A stretch of 64,000 bases of DNA from Saccharum officinarum (lineage: Eukaryota > Streptophyta > Magnoliopsida > Poales > Poaceae), in NCBI GenBank assembly GCA_020631735.1, contig CM036225.1, positions 66,080,662 through 66,144,661 on the forward strand, written 5' to 3'. Positions within the stretch are counted from its first letter, which is position 1. The number at the start of each line of letters is the position of its first letter. Shown here piece after piece: positions 32,080 through 43,261 of the stretch. The notes under the pieces were generated by a model. That model made no database searches. It saw only the letters and a list, made by a program, of their open reading frames with translations, and had not been told where the DNA came from. The position numbers and the translations under genes were made by a program.

Positions 32080-33159
32080 CAGGGGCGGATCTACAGGGTA
32101 TGCCGGGTATGCCCCGGCATACCCTGCAATCCCAGCATGTATACGTATATATACATGCATATCTGTGAAAAAAAATCAAGAAAACTTACCTGAATACGTA
32201 TATATACATGCATGTGAGTGCGGCCAGCTGCTTTGTTCTCGTGAGAACAGGCTTTCCACTTTCTGGGCCTCGGCCTCACGCGGTGATGACGCGGCCCGCG
32301 GCCACACAACGCCAGGACGCTGTATATGCGATGACGCATTGACCACATGACTGTACTCGTGAGTCCATCGTTTCAGCCGCTGCACATCATCGGATCGACT
32401 ACCCTAGATTTGGAGTAACTCTGCGATGCGCGAGGGAGTCTCGTCCGCCGTGTCGAATTGATGGATCCACACAGGTGTCCATGCCAAGCGTCTAGTACGT
32501 GATGTCGTGACTAATTGGGATTGAGATCGTCAGATCGAGGATCCGCTCAGGCCACTGAAGTGAGGTGAGATCCAATCTCTGCTCTTTGATCCTCTTCTTT
32601 CTATAGGAAAAAAACACATCTACTTTCATTGCTAAGATCAATCATCTGAGTCATGCGCCAAGATTAGTATATAGACGATTGTGATTGATAAAAAATTCAG
32701 TACATAATATCATGCGAGTGTTTGTATAATCGCATACAAAGATCAAAGATTCAATCCATGCAAGTGCAATTTATTTAATTGTTCGAATTGTCCTTTTCAA
32801 CAATTGTGTAGTTTAAAGAGAACTTGAGGCATTGCATCTATTTTTCATAATAAACATGCAACAAAGAAGGTGGCGGCGATGCAAATCATTCCCCTAATTT
32901 GGTATAGTGTAAGTCTCTTACTCTCTTTCTCTTTTATGCCTATATTTTGAACTATTAGTATAGCGTTTGAACAATTTATATTGTAATTTTTTTATATTCA
33001 CAACATAATATTCAAAATTAAGACTTATCGTGTTATTTACTGCGAATTACGTTGGAAATGTCATAATTTTTTTACCAAATTGTCAAATAGTTTTTATCGA
33101 ATACTATATGAAAATTTTTGGACGGCATACCCTGAAGTAAAATCCTGGATCCGCCACTG
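32080..33159. mobile_element. Innermost hAT-type element
   Basis: 1080 bp. Left terminus CAGGGGCGGATCTACAGGG and right terminus CCTGGATCCGCCACTG are inverted copies, and both are followed inward by GGGTATGCC/GGCATACCC. It is flanked by the perfect 8-bp repeat CCTTAGTC (32072-32079 and 33160-33167). A 20-base GTATATATACATGCAT-containing segment is duplicated near 32140 and 32195. There is no transposase frame, so it is non-autonomous. Confidence 0.85.
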
Positions 33160-33810
33160 CCTTAGTCTACAGTGGCAGGCTCAGGATTTCGATGTTGGGT
33201 GGCGCCGCGATGGCTGGTCATAGAATAGCTGGGGCCAGGCGGATGCCGGACGGAGGATGGCGCAAGCGTGCAGCCGAGCGCCGCTTTGGTTTGGCGTCAG
33301 GTCTGGAGGAGCTCGAGGAGACCGAGGCGGGGTGTCAGATGCGGGATTAGGCGATTTACTCCAGCGCTTGGCCTTCGGGAGTGTCTGGTGGGCCCAAGGG
33401 GAATGGGCTTCGTTGTTGTGTGGGCTGGTCTGATGAATATGATACAAGCAGCAGTATTTAGAACCTTAAATATATTATATATATATATATGTATATGCTT
33501 ACTAAGTAGTGATTTTTTGCTTTAAAAATGTTGGATATGTCTGGGAATACCAGGCACAACTGTAGATCCGCCCCGGGATGTCTATCCATTCTCAGGTCTA
33601 ATCACGCATGACAGCATCTATTATCTATCCAGCTCGATGACCGTGACAATGCTGGTGGACACAAGCGCGGCGGCACCCAATTCTGGATTATTCTTGTGCG
33701 TATCTGTATCGGAGGCATTAGCATATATACTGTTTACATCAAGGAAACAAACAAAATCGAGGGGCGGAGTCACAAACCTCGTCTTGAATGGGGTTCTTGC
33801 CGCTCCATTA

Positions 33811-33964
33811 GCCCTCGTTCGTTTCTATCCCAAACCAAGAGGGCTGGAGGGAATTAAGGGGGATTTAATTACCTACAGGTTAAAATCCCCATCAGTCCTA
33901 AATTCCTCTTGATCCCCTCTAGTCCTTTTCAACCCCTTGGTTTGAGGCAGAAATGGACGAGGCC
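33811..33964. mobile_element. Tourist-like MITE
   Basis: 154 bp with inverted ends GCCCTCGTTCGTTTCT and AGAAATGGACGAGGCC, flanked by TTA and TTG. The interior is an A/G- and C/T-rich foldback (GAGGGAATTAAGGGG). Confidence 0.7.
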
Positions 33965-33994
33965 TTGGAAGGTGCGCCGGTTTTATACATAATA

Positions 33995-34212
33995 CTCCTT
34001 CCATCCCATTTTAGATTCTGTGCCATCTCATTTGAGAATTCGTCTTATTTAAAATTTTTATATAAATATTATTTATTTTATTATAACTTAATTTATTATT
34101 AGAAATATTTTAATAATAACTTATTTATTTTATAATTTATAAAAAAAATTAAATAAGACGAATGGCCAGTACCTAAAAGTTAAAAACATCACTTTTAAAG
34201 TGACGGGGTGAG
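33995..34212. mobile_element. Stowaway-like MITE
   Basis: Preceded by TA, starting CTCCTTCCATCCCATTTTAG and ending AAAGTGACGGGGTGAG (inverted, diverged). The interior is very AT-rich and itself palindromic (ATTCGTCTTATTT... AAATAAGACGAAT). Confidence 0.6.
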
Positions 34213-34353
34213 TCCGTTGTAACGGGAACGTGCATAAATGTATGACGCATAATAGTATCTAGTCTGAATTAATTAATGCATACAGTAGGAGGGACGTGAC
34301 ATGGTGGTGTACGGAAACCCGACAGAGCATGTACCCAGACAAACTTGACCGTG

Positions 34354-34628
34354 GCCGTGTTTAGATCGGCTGATTTGGGAGGGGCTGATTTTGTATAGTG
34401 CAAGATTCTGTACTGTAGCATTTTGTTTGTATTTGTAATTTTTTGTCTAAACATTGATTAATTAGGCTCAAAATATTCGTCTCGTAAAGTACAACAAAAT
34501 TGTACAATTAGTTTTTTTATTTTATCTATATTTAGTACTCCATGCATGTGCCGATATTTTGATGTGACGGGAAATCTTCTTTTTGTATAGTGAAATTTAG
34601 GGTGAAATTTGGTATCTAAACAGGCCCC
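34354..34628. mobile_element. Tourist-like MITE
   Basis: 275 bp, starting GCCGTGTTTAGAT and ending ATCTAAACAGGCCCC, flanked by GTG at 34351-34353 and 34629-34631. It shares internal blocks (CTAATTAGGCTC-AAAATATTCGTCTC) with the other Tourist elements here. Confidence 0.75.
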
Positions 34629-34673
34629 GTGAAAGCCTCGATGGATAGAGAAGTGTGGAAATTGTTGGACGTA

Positions 34674-34912
34674 CTCCTCCCACTGTCCCAAAATAATTGT
34701 CATCAAACGATTTTAACTTTATTCAAATATATGAAAAATATTAATATTTACAATAAATAATTAGTATCATTAGACAGATCATTAAAACTATTTTCATAAT
34801 AAAGATATTTGGAGATACAAATATTATTAATATTTTTTACAAAACTAATCAAATTTGAAAAAGTTTGACCGGCACGAATACTATAACAATACTTATTTTG
34901 GGACGGATGAGG
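34674..34912. mobile_element. Stowaway MITE
   Basis: About 239 bp between TA dinucleotides. It starts CTCCTCCCACTGTCCCAAAA and ends TTTTGGGACGGATGAGG (inverted). It is of the same type as the elements at 4429 and 57140. Confidence 0.85.
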
Positions 34913-35337
34913 TAGTATGTGTTAGGAGCACCCTGCTAGGCTGAGCATATGATCAGGAATGAGTAAATTTTGCAACGATTAAAGAACGGAAGGAAAGCAT
35001 CCAATTAAACGTATGGATATTGTTTAAAATACTGTATGAGGTCGTGCAGATATTTAAAAAAATTCAAGATATTTTTCGAGCACTTAATAAAATATTTATT
35101 CCGAGCTAAGTCCCTTTATGCACCTACGCCAGTCCTGTGCGATTTTTTCTTTATAAACTAAACATGACGCGTGCGTAATTCAAAAAAAAAGGATTGGATG
35201 GATTTCTCTGTCCACCGGCTCTCTTTATTCTGTGTGCGTGAAGTTTGAAGTCGATTAACAGCGATTCTAGCATGGCATGCCCAATGTTGACAGACCAACT
35301 ACTCTATGCTCCTGAATATCTGCCGTCACGGTTTGCG

Positions 35338-35523
35338 TGCTAAAAAAATTTGACTAGATTTATAGAAAATATTAGTAATAATTATATCTTTAAATAAATT
35401 TGTTATAAAAATAAATTCAATAATCTATTTAATAATATTAATTATATATCATAAATATTAATATTTTTTATATATACTTAAGTCTATCCGGAATCAAAAC
35501 GACACTTAAAAAGATGGAAGGAG
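35338..35523. mobile_element. Truncated Stowaway MITE (right end)
   Basis: Stowaway-type interior (TTTATAGAAAATATTAGTAATA...) ending GATGGAAGGAG before a TA. No left terminus with the CTCC start is present. Confidence 0.5.
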
Positions 35524-35581
35524 TACACATTAAGCCCAGGGCCCACACGATTTGGCACACAATGTGCGGCCGCTCAAGGAA

Positions 35582-36820
35582 GGAAAAAGTATACTTTTCC
35601 TCCCCCAACTTTCACGAAAGTCCGCTTTTCCTCCCTCAACTCTAAAACCGGGCAAATCACCACCCTCAACTTTTCAAACCGTGCATGTTACCTCCCTGGA
35701 GCGGTTTCGAAGGCGGTTTTGCTACAGTAAACAGTGTTTTGCTACAGTGAGGCGGTTTTGTCTTTTTCTTTTTTTATTTATTTCGGCTGAATTTTTGAAA
35801 AATCATATTAAATCACAGAAAAATCATAAAATGAAAAATCCAATTTTGTTGCACTCCACATGAGTAGATCTACACAGTGAACATATAATATGGTATCCTT
35901 TAGTACAAAGTTTTTGCTATGAAGGTTTTGTCTTTTTCTTTTTTATTTATTTCGGCTAAATCTTTAAAAAATCATAGTAAATTACAGAAAAATCATAAAA
36001 TGGAAAATCTAATTTTGTTGGACTCCACATGAGCATATCTACACAGTGAATATATAATATGGTATACTTTAGTACAAAATTTTTGCTACCAAGGTTTTGT
36101 CTTTTTATTTTTTATTTATTTGACTGAATCTTTGAAAAATCATAGTAAATCACAGAAAAATCATAAAATAGAAAGTCTATTTTTTTGGACTCCACATGAT
36201 TAGATCTACACAGTGAACATATAATACGGTATGCTTTAGTCCAACAAAATAATTATAGAAGCTACAGCTATGAATTATTTCAATTAATTACAGAAAAGCA
36301 TAGATCTAAAGCTACAATAAAAATTTTGTACTAAAGCATACCATATTATATGTTCACTGTGTAGATATGCTCATGTGGAATCCAACAAAATTAGATTTTC
36401 CATTTTATGATTTTTCTATAATTTACTATGATTTTTCAAAGATTTAGCCAAAATAAATAAAAAAGAAAAAGGCAAAACCTTCATAGCAAAAACTTTGTAC
36501 TAAAGGATACCATATTATATGTTCACTGTGTAGATCTACTCATGTGGAGTGCAACAAAATTGGATTTTCCATTTTATGATTTTTCTGTGATTTAATATGA
36601 TTTTTCAAAGATTCAGCCGAAATAAATAAAAAAAGAAAAAGACAAAACCGCCTAACTGTAGCAAAACCACCGTTTACTGTAGCAAAACCGCCTTCGAAAC
36701 CGCTCCAGGGAGGTAAAATGCACGGTTTGAAAAGTTGAGGGAGGTGATTTGCCCGGTTTTGAAGTTGAGGGAGGAAAAACGAACTTTCGTGAAAGTTGGG
36801 AGGAAAAGTAGACTTTTTCC
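35582..36820. mobile_element. Foldback Mutator-like element, 1.24 kb
   Basis: A near-complete palindrome. The left terminus GGAAAAAGTATACTTTTCC is repeated inverted at the right end (GGAAAAGTAGACTTTTTCC). It is flanked by perfect 9-bp repeats CTCAAGGAA (35573-35581 and 36821-36829). The left arm holds three diverged tandem copies of a ~165-bp unit (GTTTTGTCTTTTTCTTTTTT... CAGTGAACATATAATA); the right arm holds about two in inverse orientation. No ORF. The size of the target duplication and the very long TIRs point to a MULE-derived foldback. Confidence 0.85.
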
Positions 36821-37087
36821 CTCAAGGAAAGACAATCGAAAAGACAAGCGGACCCTACTGATGGCAACTGCATCTCCGTGTGGCAGTGACCGGGAGAGTG
36901 AGAAACGTGAGAGAGAAAATCATTGTTTATTCACTTACGTGCATCTTAAGCCTACGGTGTGCTTTCCACAATTTGTGGTTCATTCTGACAACGTCATCAT
37001 TGCCTTTAAGGTGTTTTGGCTGAGCATCTTTGTTAGGGAAAGGCGCGTAGGAGGAGTTTTGGGAAAACTGTGACGTTGCGGCAATAA

Positions 37088-37420
37088 GGGGTGTTAGTTC
37101 CAAAAATTTTTCATCTCGTCACATCAAATGTTTGACACATACGTAGAGTATTAAATATAGACGAAAAAATAACTAATTACACAGATTGCGATAAATTTGC
37201 GAGACAAAATTTTTAAACCTAATTAATCTATGATTTGACAATGTCGTGCTACAGTAAATATGTGTTAATGATGAATTAATTAGGCTTAATAAATTCGTCT
37301 CGCGGTTTATAGACGAGTTATGTAATTAGTTTTTTATTAGTATCCAAACACCCTTTCTGACATCCTATAAAATATCTAATGTGACACCCTAAAATTTTTC
37401 ACCCCGAAATCTAACACCCC
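37088..37420. mobile_element. Tourist-like MITE
   Basis: 333 bp, starting GGGGTGTTAG and ending CTAACACCCC, with inverted subterminal AAATTTTTC/CAAAAATTT. The interior has inverted CTAATTAGGCTTAATAAATTC blocks typical of grass Tourist-like elements. The target duplication is unclear. Confidence 0.65.
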
Positions 37421-39098
37421 CTCAGTTGAAAACACAACTTTTCGATGGATTGGACTCATCACTCATATCCAGCCGCAAATAATTCACTGGACAAAGATGC
37501 TGGATTGGAATCATCACTTTGTTTTCGATGGATTGTTCACTTTTCGATGGATTGGACTCATCGCTCATATCCTCTGACAAAATGGCACCGGTGACGGCAT
37601 TTCGGAAGGGCCCCCAAAAAAATGGTGATATCGGACAAAGAAATCGCTATCTACTGGTGCAGTAACCATAATGTGTCCACCCCTGAAAACGGTGTGGAAT
37701 GAGACAATGAGCCACGATAAAAGATGAATTCACCGAAAAGATAAGATGTTGGAATCGAAGAACCCAAACGGTTAAAGCAAACCAGGGTTCGGCGAGCGCG
37801 GTTTCGGGGCCGAGATGTTGGCTACCAGGCAACGCGTACCTAGTGATGGATCGGAGGACAACGTTGACGCACCCCTATCAACACCCACGATGGGCCGTCG
37901 TCTCCACTGAGCAAGACAAACTCTGGTAGGATGATGGTACAGCCGGTCCTAACATGAACTAATACATGGTCGAAGATTTGGCGTCTCGGGACCATAATAC
38001 ACTCTGGACCTGCGCATCGGATGTACCTGCGGAGGACAACTCGGTGCTTGTGTGTGCATTGGACGCAGAAGATGGACTCGACGGCAGTCCATGGGCCGCC
38101 CTGGATATATACCTGCTGGAGTGCCAGCAGATGGAGTTAACAGACAAGGCAACTGAGAAGTCATTTGGTTAAGTAGAGATGCTCGGCAGCCAGACCTTGA
38201 TGAGGCCGCAAAGCTGTTTCGAGGGACAGCGCAAGTGAGCCTGCCGCCTATAACTATAATGCAACCTACTTCCTCAGGGAGGTCTTCCCAGGAAGCCATG
38301 CGAAAAAGCGTCTTGGGGTGTGGAACTTAGGCAGGACAGTCGATAATTGGGGTGTGTGTGTTTATATATAGTACATCAAGCTCACGGATACTAAGCCTAC
38401 GAAAACAGAGGGGGAAGCGGTATCTGTAAAAGTTTACTTCATTGAGACTTAGTAGTGATTCTATGCTAACACTACGGCAAAATATAAAACAAGATAAAAT
38501 TTGTCAACAAAAAACGAACAATCAGATTTATTAAGATTCATGACCAAATATTTTTGTCACATAACGACTCTCATTGTCTCTTACTTACGAGCAGACCCCG
38601 CTCATCAGCCTCACGGGCTGCTTCTTCCTCTCGTAGTAGTTCTTCCTCATGGCCAACTACCTATATAAAATTTCGTTCAAAAAAACTATCTATACCAAAG
38701 CTTCGTTCTGTCCAGGCCACAAGCTATGAATTCGAGGCAAAAGGAAGAACAATGAATGAGCAGGCCCTCACCAGCCACTTTATGTGTGGTGATGACTGAT
38801 TCATTCAAGATAAAATTGGTGGTCTTCAGAATCCAAAATAAGTCAACAAAATATAGTTCATGTGATGTGACTAAAATTCCAAAGATAACAACAGATGAAG
38901 GCAACGGACACTCAGCCATCAAAGAACATCTATCGTAATTCTGGTAAGCCCTTTCTTAGAAGGAATACTGATAAGCTACAATTGACAGCAGTCTCATATA
39001 ATCGCAGTTCTTTTTTTGCAAATAGTTTCAGCTCACTGACTCACTGGCTTAAATTGATCATTTTAAGTTGCACTTGTTTCAGTAAAATGTTAAGTTTC
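37421..39098. other. Unassigned spacer
   Basis: GATGGATTGGACTCATC and its flank are duplicated at about 37445 and 37545. The frames at 37949-38299 (-) and 37966-38172 (+) overlap and have no recognisable domain. I see no supported gene. Confidence 0.4.
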
Positions 39099-39109
39099 AG
39101 AAGAAAGCA

Positions 39110-40831
39110 CATGGTCGCGACCTGGCCCATACACCAACAGGCCCCCGCGTCGCTCCTCAAGCGGGTGACTCGGGCGGCGCCTCCATCCGCCGCCGCCAGC
39201 CCCTTCCCCATGCCACCACCGCCTAGCCGTCGCTGGAGCTCGAGGCCGGAGGCCGGCGGAGAGCAAGGACGGCGGCGGCTAGGCCTCTTCTCCTCCCTCC
39301 CTCCCTCCCCCTCTCTCTCTCTATCTCTCTCTCTCTCCCTCCTGGAGGAACTTCCGTGCAGACAACAGTCGATGGTCAATTCCCACCAACGGCGAGCACG
39401 GATCCGGCAGCCCCTCGACTGGATCTATGTCGAGGAGGGCGGTAGGTTGGGGGCGGTGTCCTTGGCGGCGGCGTCAGCGACAGCATGCGGTTGAGGCTGC
39501 CGGGGCGATGGTCGCCCGGGGCTAGCTCGACAGTGCCCACGTGCCTGCTGCGGTGCTGCCTTGCCACAGGGCATGGTTCGGCGACTGGGGCTCAGGGGCG
39601 GTAGATGTGGTCCTCCGGTGACCAGATCTAGCCCCTCTATGCTAATTTTGCGCGGTTGGCGGGTCTTTCAGTGGTGGCAGCCCGACAGCTTCCCTCGCCC
39701 TGAAGGATTGCACGGTGGCAGCGGCGGTGGCCCGTACATCTTCGGCACGGCCGTGCTCTACAGCATAGCGGGGGCTGCGGTGTGGTGGCTGACCGCCGGC
39801 GACGGCTGTCTGCAGCGGCAGTAGACAGTGGTGACACTGTCTTGCTTCCTGGGACACTTGTTGCGGTTACCCTGAACTCCAGGGATGACAATGATGGGTG
39901 GCAACCTACGTTTGGCAACAATAGCACTGAGGCCCGTGCAGGGGGTTTGGCGCCTGGTGAAAGCTAAGCCCTTTCGGGCCGATGACGGCGACGCCTCTGG
40001 GCGCCACATACGTCCTTGGAAGCGTCCATCCATTAGCCCTTCCCCTTGCGTGGCGCTTTGTGTTTTGGGTGTAAAACCTTAACCTTTTGGTTAGGTGATG
40101 GTGACGCTCATGGCGTCGTTCCCCTCGTTGGAGGCATCGCTTGGAAGCTCGTGCTATGCCAGTCCGGTTGTTGCTGACAAGGTGGAGGCCTAGTTGAAAA
40201 TTCGAGGTTCAGTGTCCATGGCATCAAAAGGTGTCTAGGAAGAGGCGATGGCGCAGCGATTGGAGGGCTTGGCATCTGCTGGGTGGAGGGCGACGGTTCT
40301 AGAGGGAGCGGGCACTAGTTGCGCCCACGAAGATGGCGAGGAGGCCGACGTGGGCGGCACCCAGGAAGCAGGCGAGGAGGCCGGCGAGGGAGGTGTGGCC
40401 AGCAGTTTTGCGTTACCGAGATGACCGGCGTGGTTGGTGGCGGGTGGTCCCGCTTAGCGGCGGCCTTTCCGACGTAAGAAGCCTTTCTGACTGACAACTG
40501 GAGGACTCAGGTGACACTTCTACCTTCGATGAGGCAACTAGGTTGCTGGAAACCGCAATATACGCGCCTGGAGCTCAGTGGACGGGATTGGCTTGGTGAG
40601 CGCCTGATGGTGTTTTCGCTCTGATGTCCTTAGTCGTACGGGGGTTGGCGGTGCAGCGTGGTGGTTTGGAGTTGGTGGTGGTTCTATTTTTTTTTTGAGT
40701 TGAGCTTTGTGTCGATGTCCCAATCTGATTGAGATTGCGTGGACATATGTGCTTCAGTGTGTAATAAGGAACAACTATATGCATTAGCCGTTGCAGAGGC
40801 TATGATATCAATATATTCCCTTTTCTAAAAA
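39110..40831 (+). mobile_element. LINE-type retroposon with 11-bp target duplication
   Basis: Flanked by AGAAGAAAGCA at 39099-39109 and 40832-40842. The insert starts in a GC-rich leader-like region and ends in an A-rich tail (TTTTCTAAAAAAG), as expected of target-primed retroposition. No reverse-transcriptase domain is evident, so it is either a non-autonomous or internally deleted LINE or a retroposed transcript. A CT microsatellite lies at 39287-39341. The frames inside are Arg/Pro/Gly-rich and not convincing. Confidence 0.55.
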
Positions 40832-41802
40832 AGAAGAAAGCATCACAGAAGTGATCTCTAGGTGAAATTCAATAGAGACATGCAGAAAAGAGCATATGGT
40901 TCTAAAGCTCAACCAACTAAAATCTTATGAATAAGATTCCTATCTCCTAAAAATGGCATAGATAAGGTGAATACCATCTGCATAGATATTCTCAGTTGGA
41001 CAAAAGTTAATAATCTGAGACAGGAAATGACTGAAACAATAAGGAACGCATCTGACTATGTGAGGTAAAGACGATAGAGATAGTAGTAGCAGGTATGCTT
41101 CAAAAATATGTAGTGGAGAAAATAGAACATACCCACAAGGGAATAGCTGGGTGAGCTCCGCCCTCTGCGCCGGCGGCCACCCCGGCCCCGCCGCCCACAA
41201 CCCCCGCGCCGGTGCCACCCAGGCCTCGCCGCCCCCAGATCCGTTCCCGCAGACGTACCCCCCTCCGCCTCATCCCCCCCTTCCCCTACCCCCGCAGCTC
41301 CCGTTCTCCCCCATTTCTCCGCCCCGCCGCCCTCTGGGCGCCGCTGCCGCACCGCCGACGCCCCCCTTCGGCGGATCCGGGCCCGTCCGGTTGGGCCCCC
41401 CTGGATCTGTGAAATGGAGCACGGGTCCTCTGCCCGCCGCTCCTAGGCAGATGAAGTTGAAGAGGCAGAGCTCGCGGCATCGACAGAGCTCAACTCTGGC
41501 GCCTTCCTTGGGGGCGCCTCACATCCGGGGGACGACTTCGACAACGGCCCCCTCACCGACGGTCTCTCGGGCTCCCATGGGTACGGCGTGAAACTATCCT
41601 TCATGGATTCCGAGGCTTCCGACTTCGACTCTGAGCCGGATTCGCCTCCGGCGGACGACAGGGGCAAGACGGTCGTGGCTGGCGGCCGGCGCCGCAGACG
41701 CCCGTGCCGCCGTCGCCGTAGGAACCCTGACGGCTTAATGGCGGCTGCCAGTGCCTCCCACCCGTCGGTCGTGGGCCCCCTACATGGCTCCTGCCCGTCA
41801 CT

Positions 41803-42793
41803 CTGGGCGTTCGGGTTACCCGAATATTTCGGGTCGAGTAATTCGGGTAATGAGAAATTCGGGTAATAAAAATCAGTACCCGATTTCAGCCTCGAAAATT
41901 CACTACCCGCAAATTCGGGTTCGGGTTCGGGTATTCCCGAACTACCCGATATTCAGAAAACACAGCAAATTTGGTACTGCTAGTAGAACAATTGCTCATC
42001 CTCATCTTCTTGGCGATTTTTTCAGCAAGCATGCCTCCTGTACCTCCTGTACATAGGCACTGAATCATTTCAAATTAGAAGTGCAAGATCTACTGAACCA
42101 CAAGGCACTGAACCATTTCAAATTAGAAGTACAAGAGGAAACAAGAAAGACTAGAGGTAGGGATTAGGGAATAAGGGCATACATTGCACGATTCCTCAGA
42201 GCTGGCCAGCTGGATGCCGTCGAAGCCGGGCGGTGCCGCGGTGGTGCGCCGGTGTGGGTGCTCGGCCGCTCGAGCTCAGCAGTACAGCACGGTCGGGGTC
42301 GGCCGTCGGCCGGGGTAGGGTGCGACCTGCGGCCTACGCGTCGAGCCTACCTGGCAGAGTGGCGGTCGCCGAGGCAGGTGGCCGCACGTCGTCGAGCTTG
42401 GCAGTCGCGCGGCGGTGCTGCGGCGCAGCTAGGGTTTGGCCTATTGCTCTGCTCGTGCTTGATGTTCTGCTCTGGGAGACAACGGACTGACGGAGTCCAG
42501 ACTCCAATCGAGTCCCTTCAAGGCCTCACGGGGGTGCTTAGAGCCTTAGAAGGTACGTGTACGTCACAGACTCACAGGGATGCTCAGCTGGGCCGCGTCA
42601 TGGGCTAGTGGGCCTTATGACTTATACGATGGATTGAGGGACTCTGGAAATATCGGGTAGTTCAGGAAATTCAGGTACCGCGGGGTGCTACCCGATTTAC
42701 CCAAACTAATTTCGGGTATCTGGAATCACTATCCGAAATTGTGATTGGGTAGATCGGGTACGGGTAGTTCGGGTACGGGTTTGGGTATTTGGG
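41803..42793. mobile_element. hAT-like element with CGGGTA-rich ends, inside the LINE
   Basis: The left end CTCTGGGCGTTCGGGTTACC and the right end (GGGTAGTTCGGGTACGGG then GTTTGGGTATTTGGG) are saturated with TTCGGGTA/TACCCGAA. The layout mirrors the CGGTTC-rich element at 31584-32076, which also starts near CTGGGCGTTCGG. Exact ends and a target duplication were not resolved. The GC-rich middle at 42190-42480 has no recognisable domain. Confidence 0.5.
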
Positions 42794-42929
42794 AGGAGCG
42801 CAACCGCAGGACGTTCGACAACATCTTCAGGACGCCGATCCAACTGCTGCCTTCCATACGCGATGAGGGCAACTCTTGGATCATGGCTGGGTTCCGGAGC
42901 CTAGCTCCGCTCTTCGCGGCGGTCACCTA
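42786..42929 (+). pseudogene. C-terminal fragment of LINE reverse transcriptase ORF2
   Basis: In one frame it reads GIWEERNRRTFDN, then DEGNSWIMAGFRSLAPLF and a stop at 42927-42929. The W-x-E-R-N-R-R-x-F motif followed about 25 residues later by W-x-x-A-G is the conserved end of plant LINE ORF2 proteins (zinc-binding RT region). About 200 bases of 3' untranslated sequence and an A-run follow. Confidence 0.7.
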
Positions 42930-43261
42930 GCACCCGCGTCACTTGCCTACTATCGTCGCACAACAGTTCTTCCTCAGCCACAACCCTCGAAGCGCCACCG
43001 TTTCAGCTGGTGATTGTTGTTTGTGTGCCGCCCTTTGGACCTATGGCACCTCGCCGTTAGGGCCAAGTGGCCGTTTGTAAGACTCTAAATTTCTCTTAAT
43101 GAAGTACGTGCAGCGCACGCTTTCGAAAAAACTGAAACAATAAGTTATTTAAATGTACTGACCATGTGCAGTCACACCGTGTCATCCCCCAATGTGCTCA
43201 TCATCTTTGGTTCATTGAGGGATAATTAGATTCAGGAAGGTAGTACTACAACAGCTTGTTC

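Larger units (their letters stand above)
31581..33576. mobile_element. Outermost hAT-type element of a three-level nest
   Basis: The outer element consists of CAG at 31581-31583 plus 33173-33576. It starts CAGTGGCAGGCTCAGGA and ends GTAGATCCGCCCCG, both variants of the grass hAT terminus CAGTGGCGGATCC. It is flanked by the perfect 8-bp repeat GATGTCTA (31573-31580 and 33577-33584). Without the insertions it is about 0.41 kb and non-autonomous. Two further elements sit just inside its left end. Confidence 0.7.
41044..43131 (+). mobile_element. LINE insertion with 13-bp target duplication, interrupted
   Basis: CTGAAACAATAAG occurs at 41031-41043 and 43132-43144, directly after a terminal A-run (GAAAAAA). 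Within it, 41150-41800 is GC-rich and, in shifting frames, resembles the start of grass LINE ORF1 (Pro-rich, then Arg-rich basic stretch). 42793-42929 reads as the very C-terminus of a LINE reverse-transcriptase ORF. Almost all of ORF1 and ORF2 is missing, and an unrelated element with GGGTA-rich ends separates the two parts. Confidence 0.6.

Noticed and set aside
35582..36820. Long hairpin considered as a microRNA precursor
   Set aside because: Perfect 9-bp target duplication and ~600-base arms show a transposon. It could yield siRNAs, but it is not a microRNA gene.
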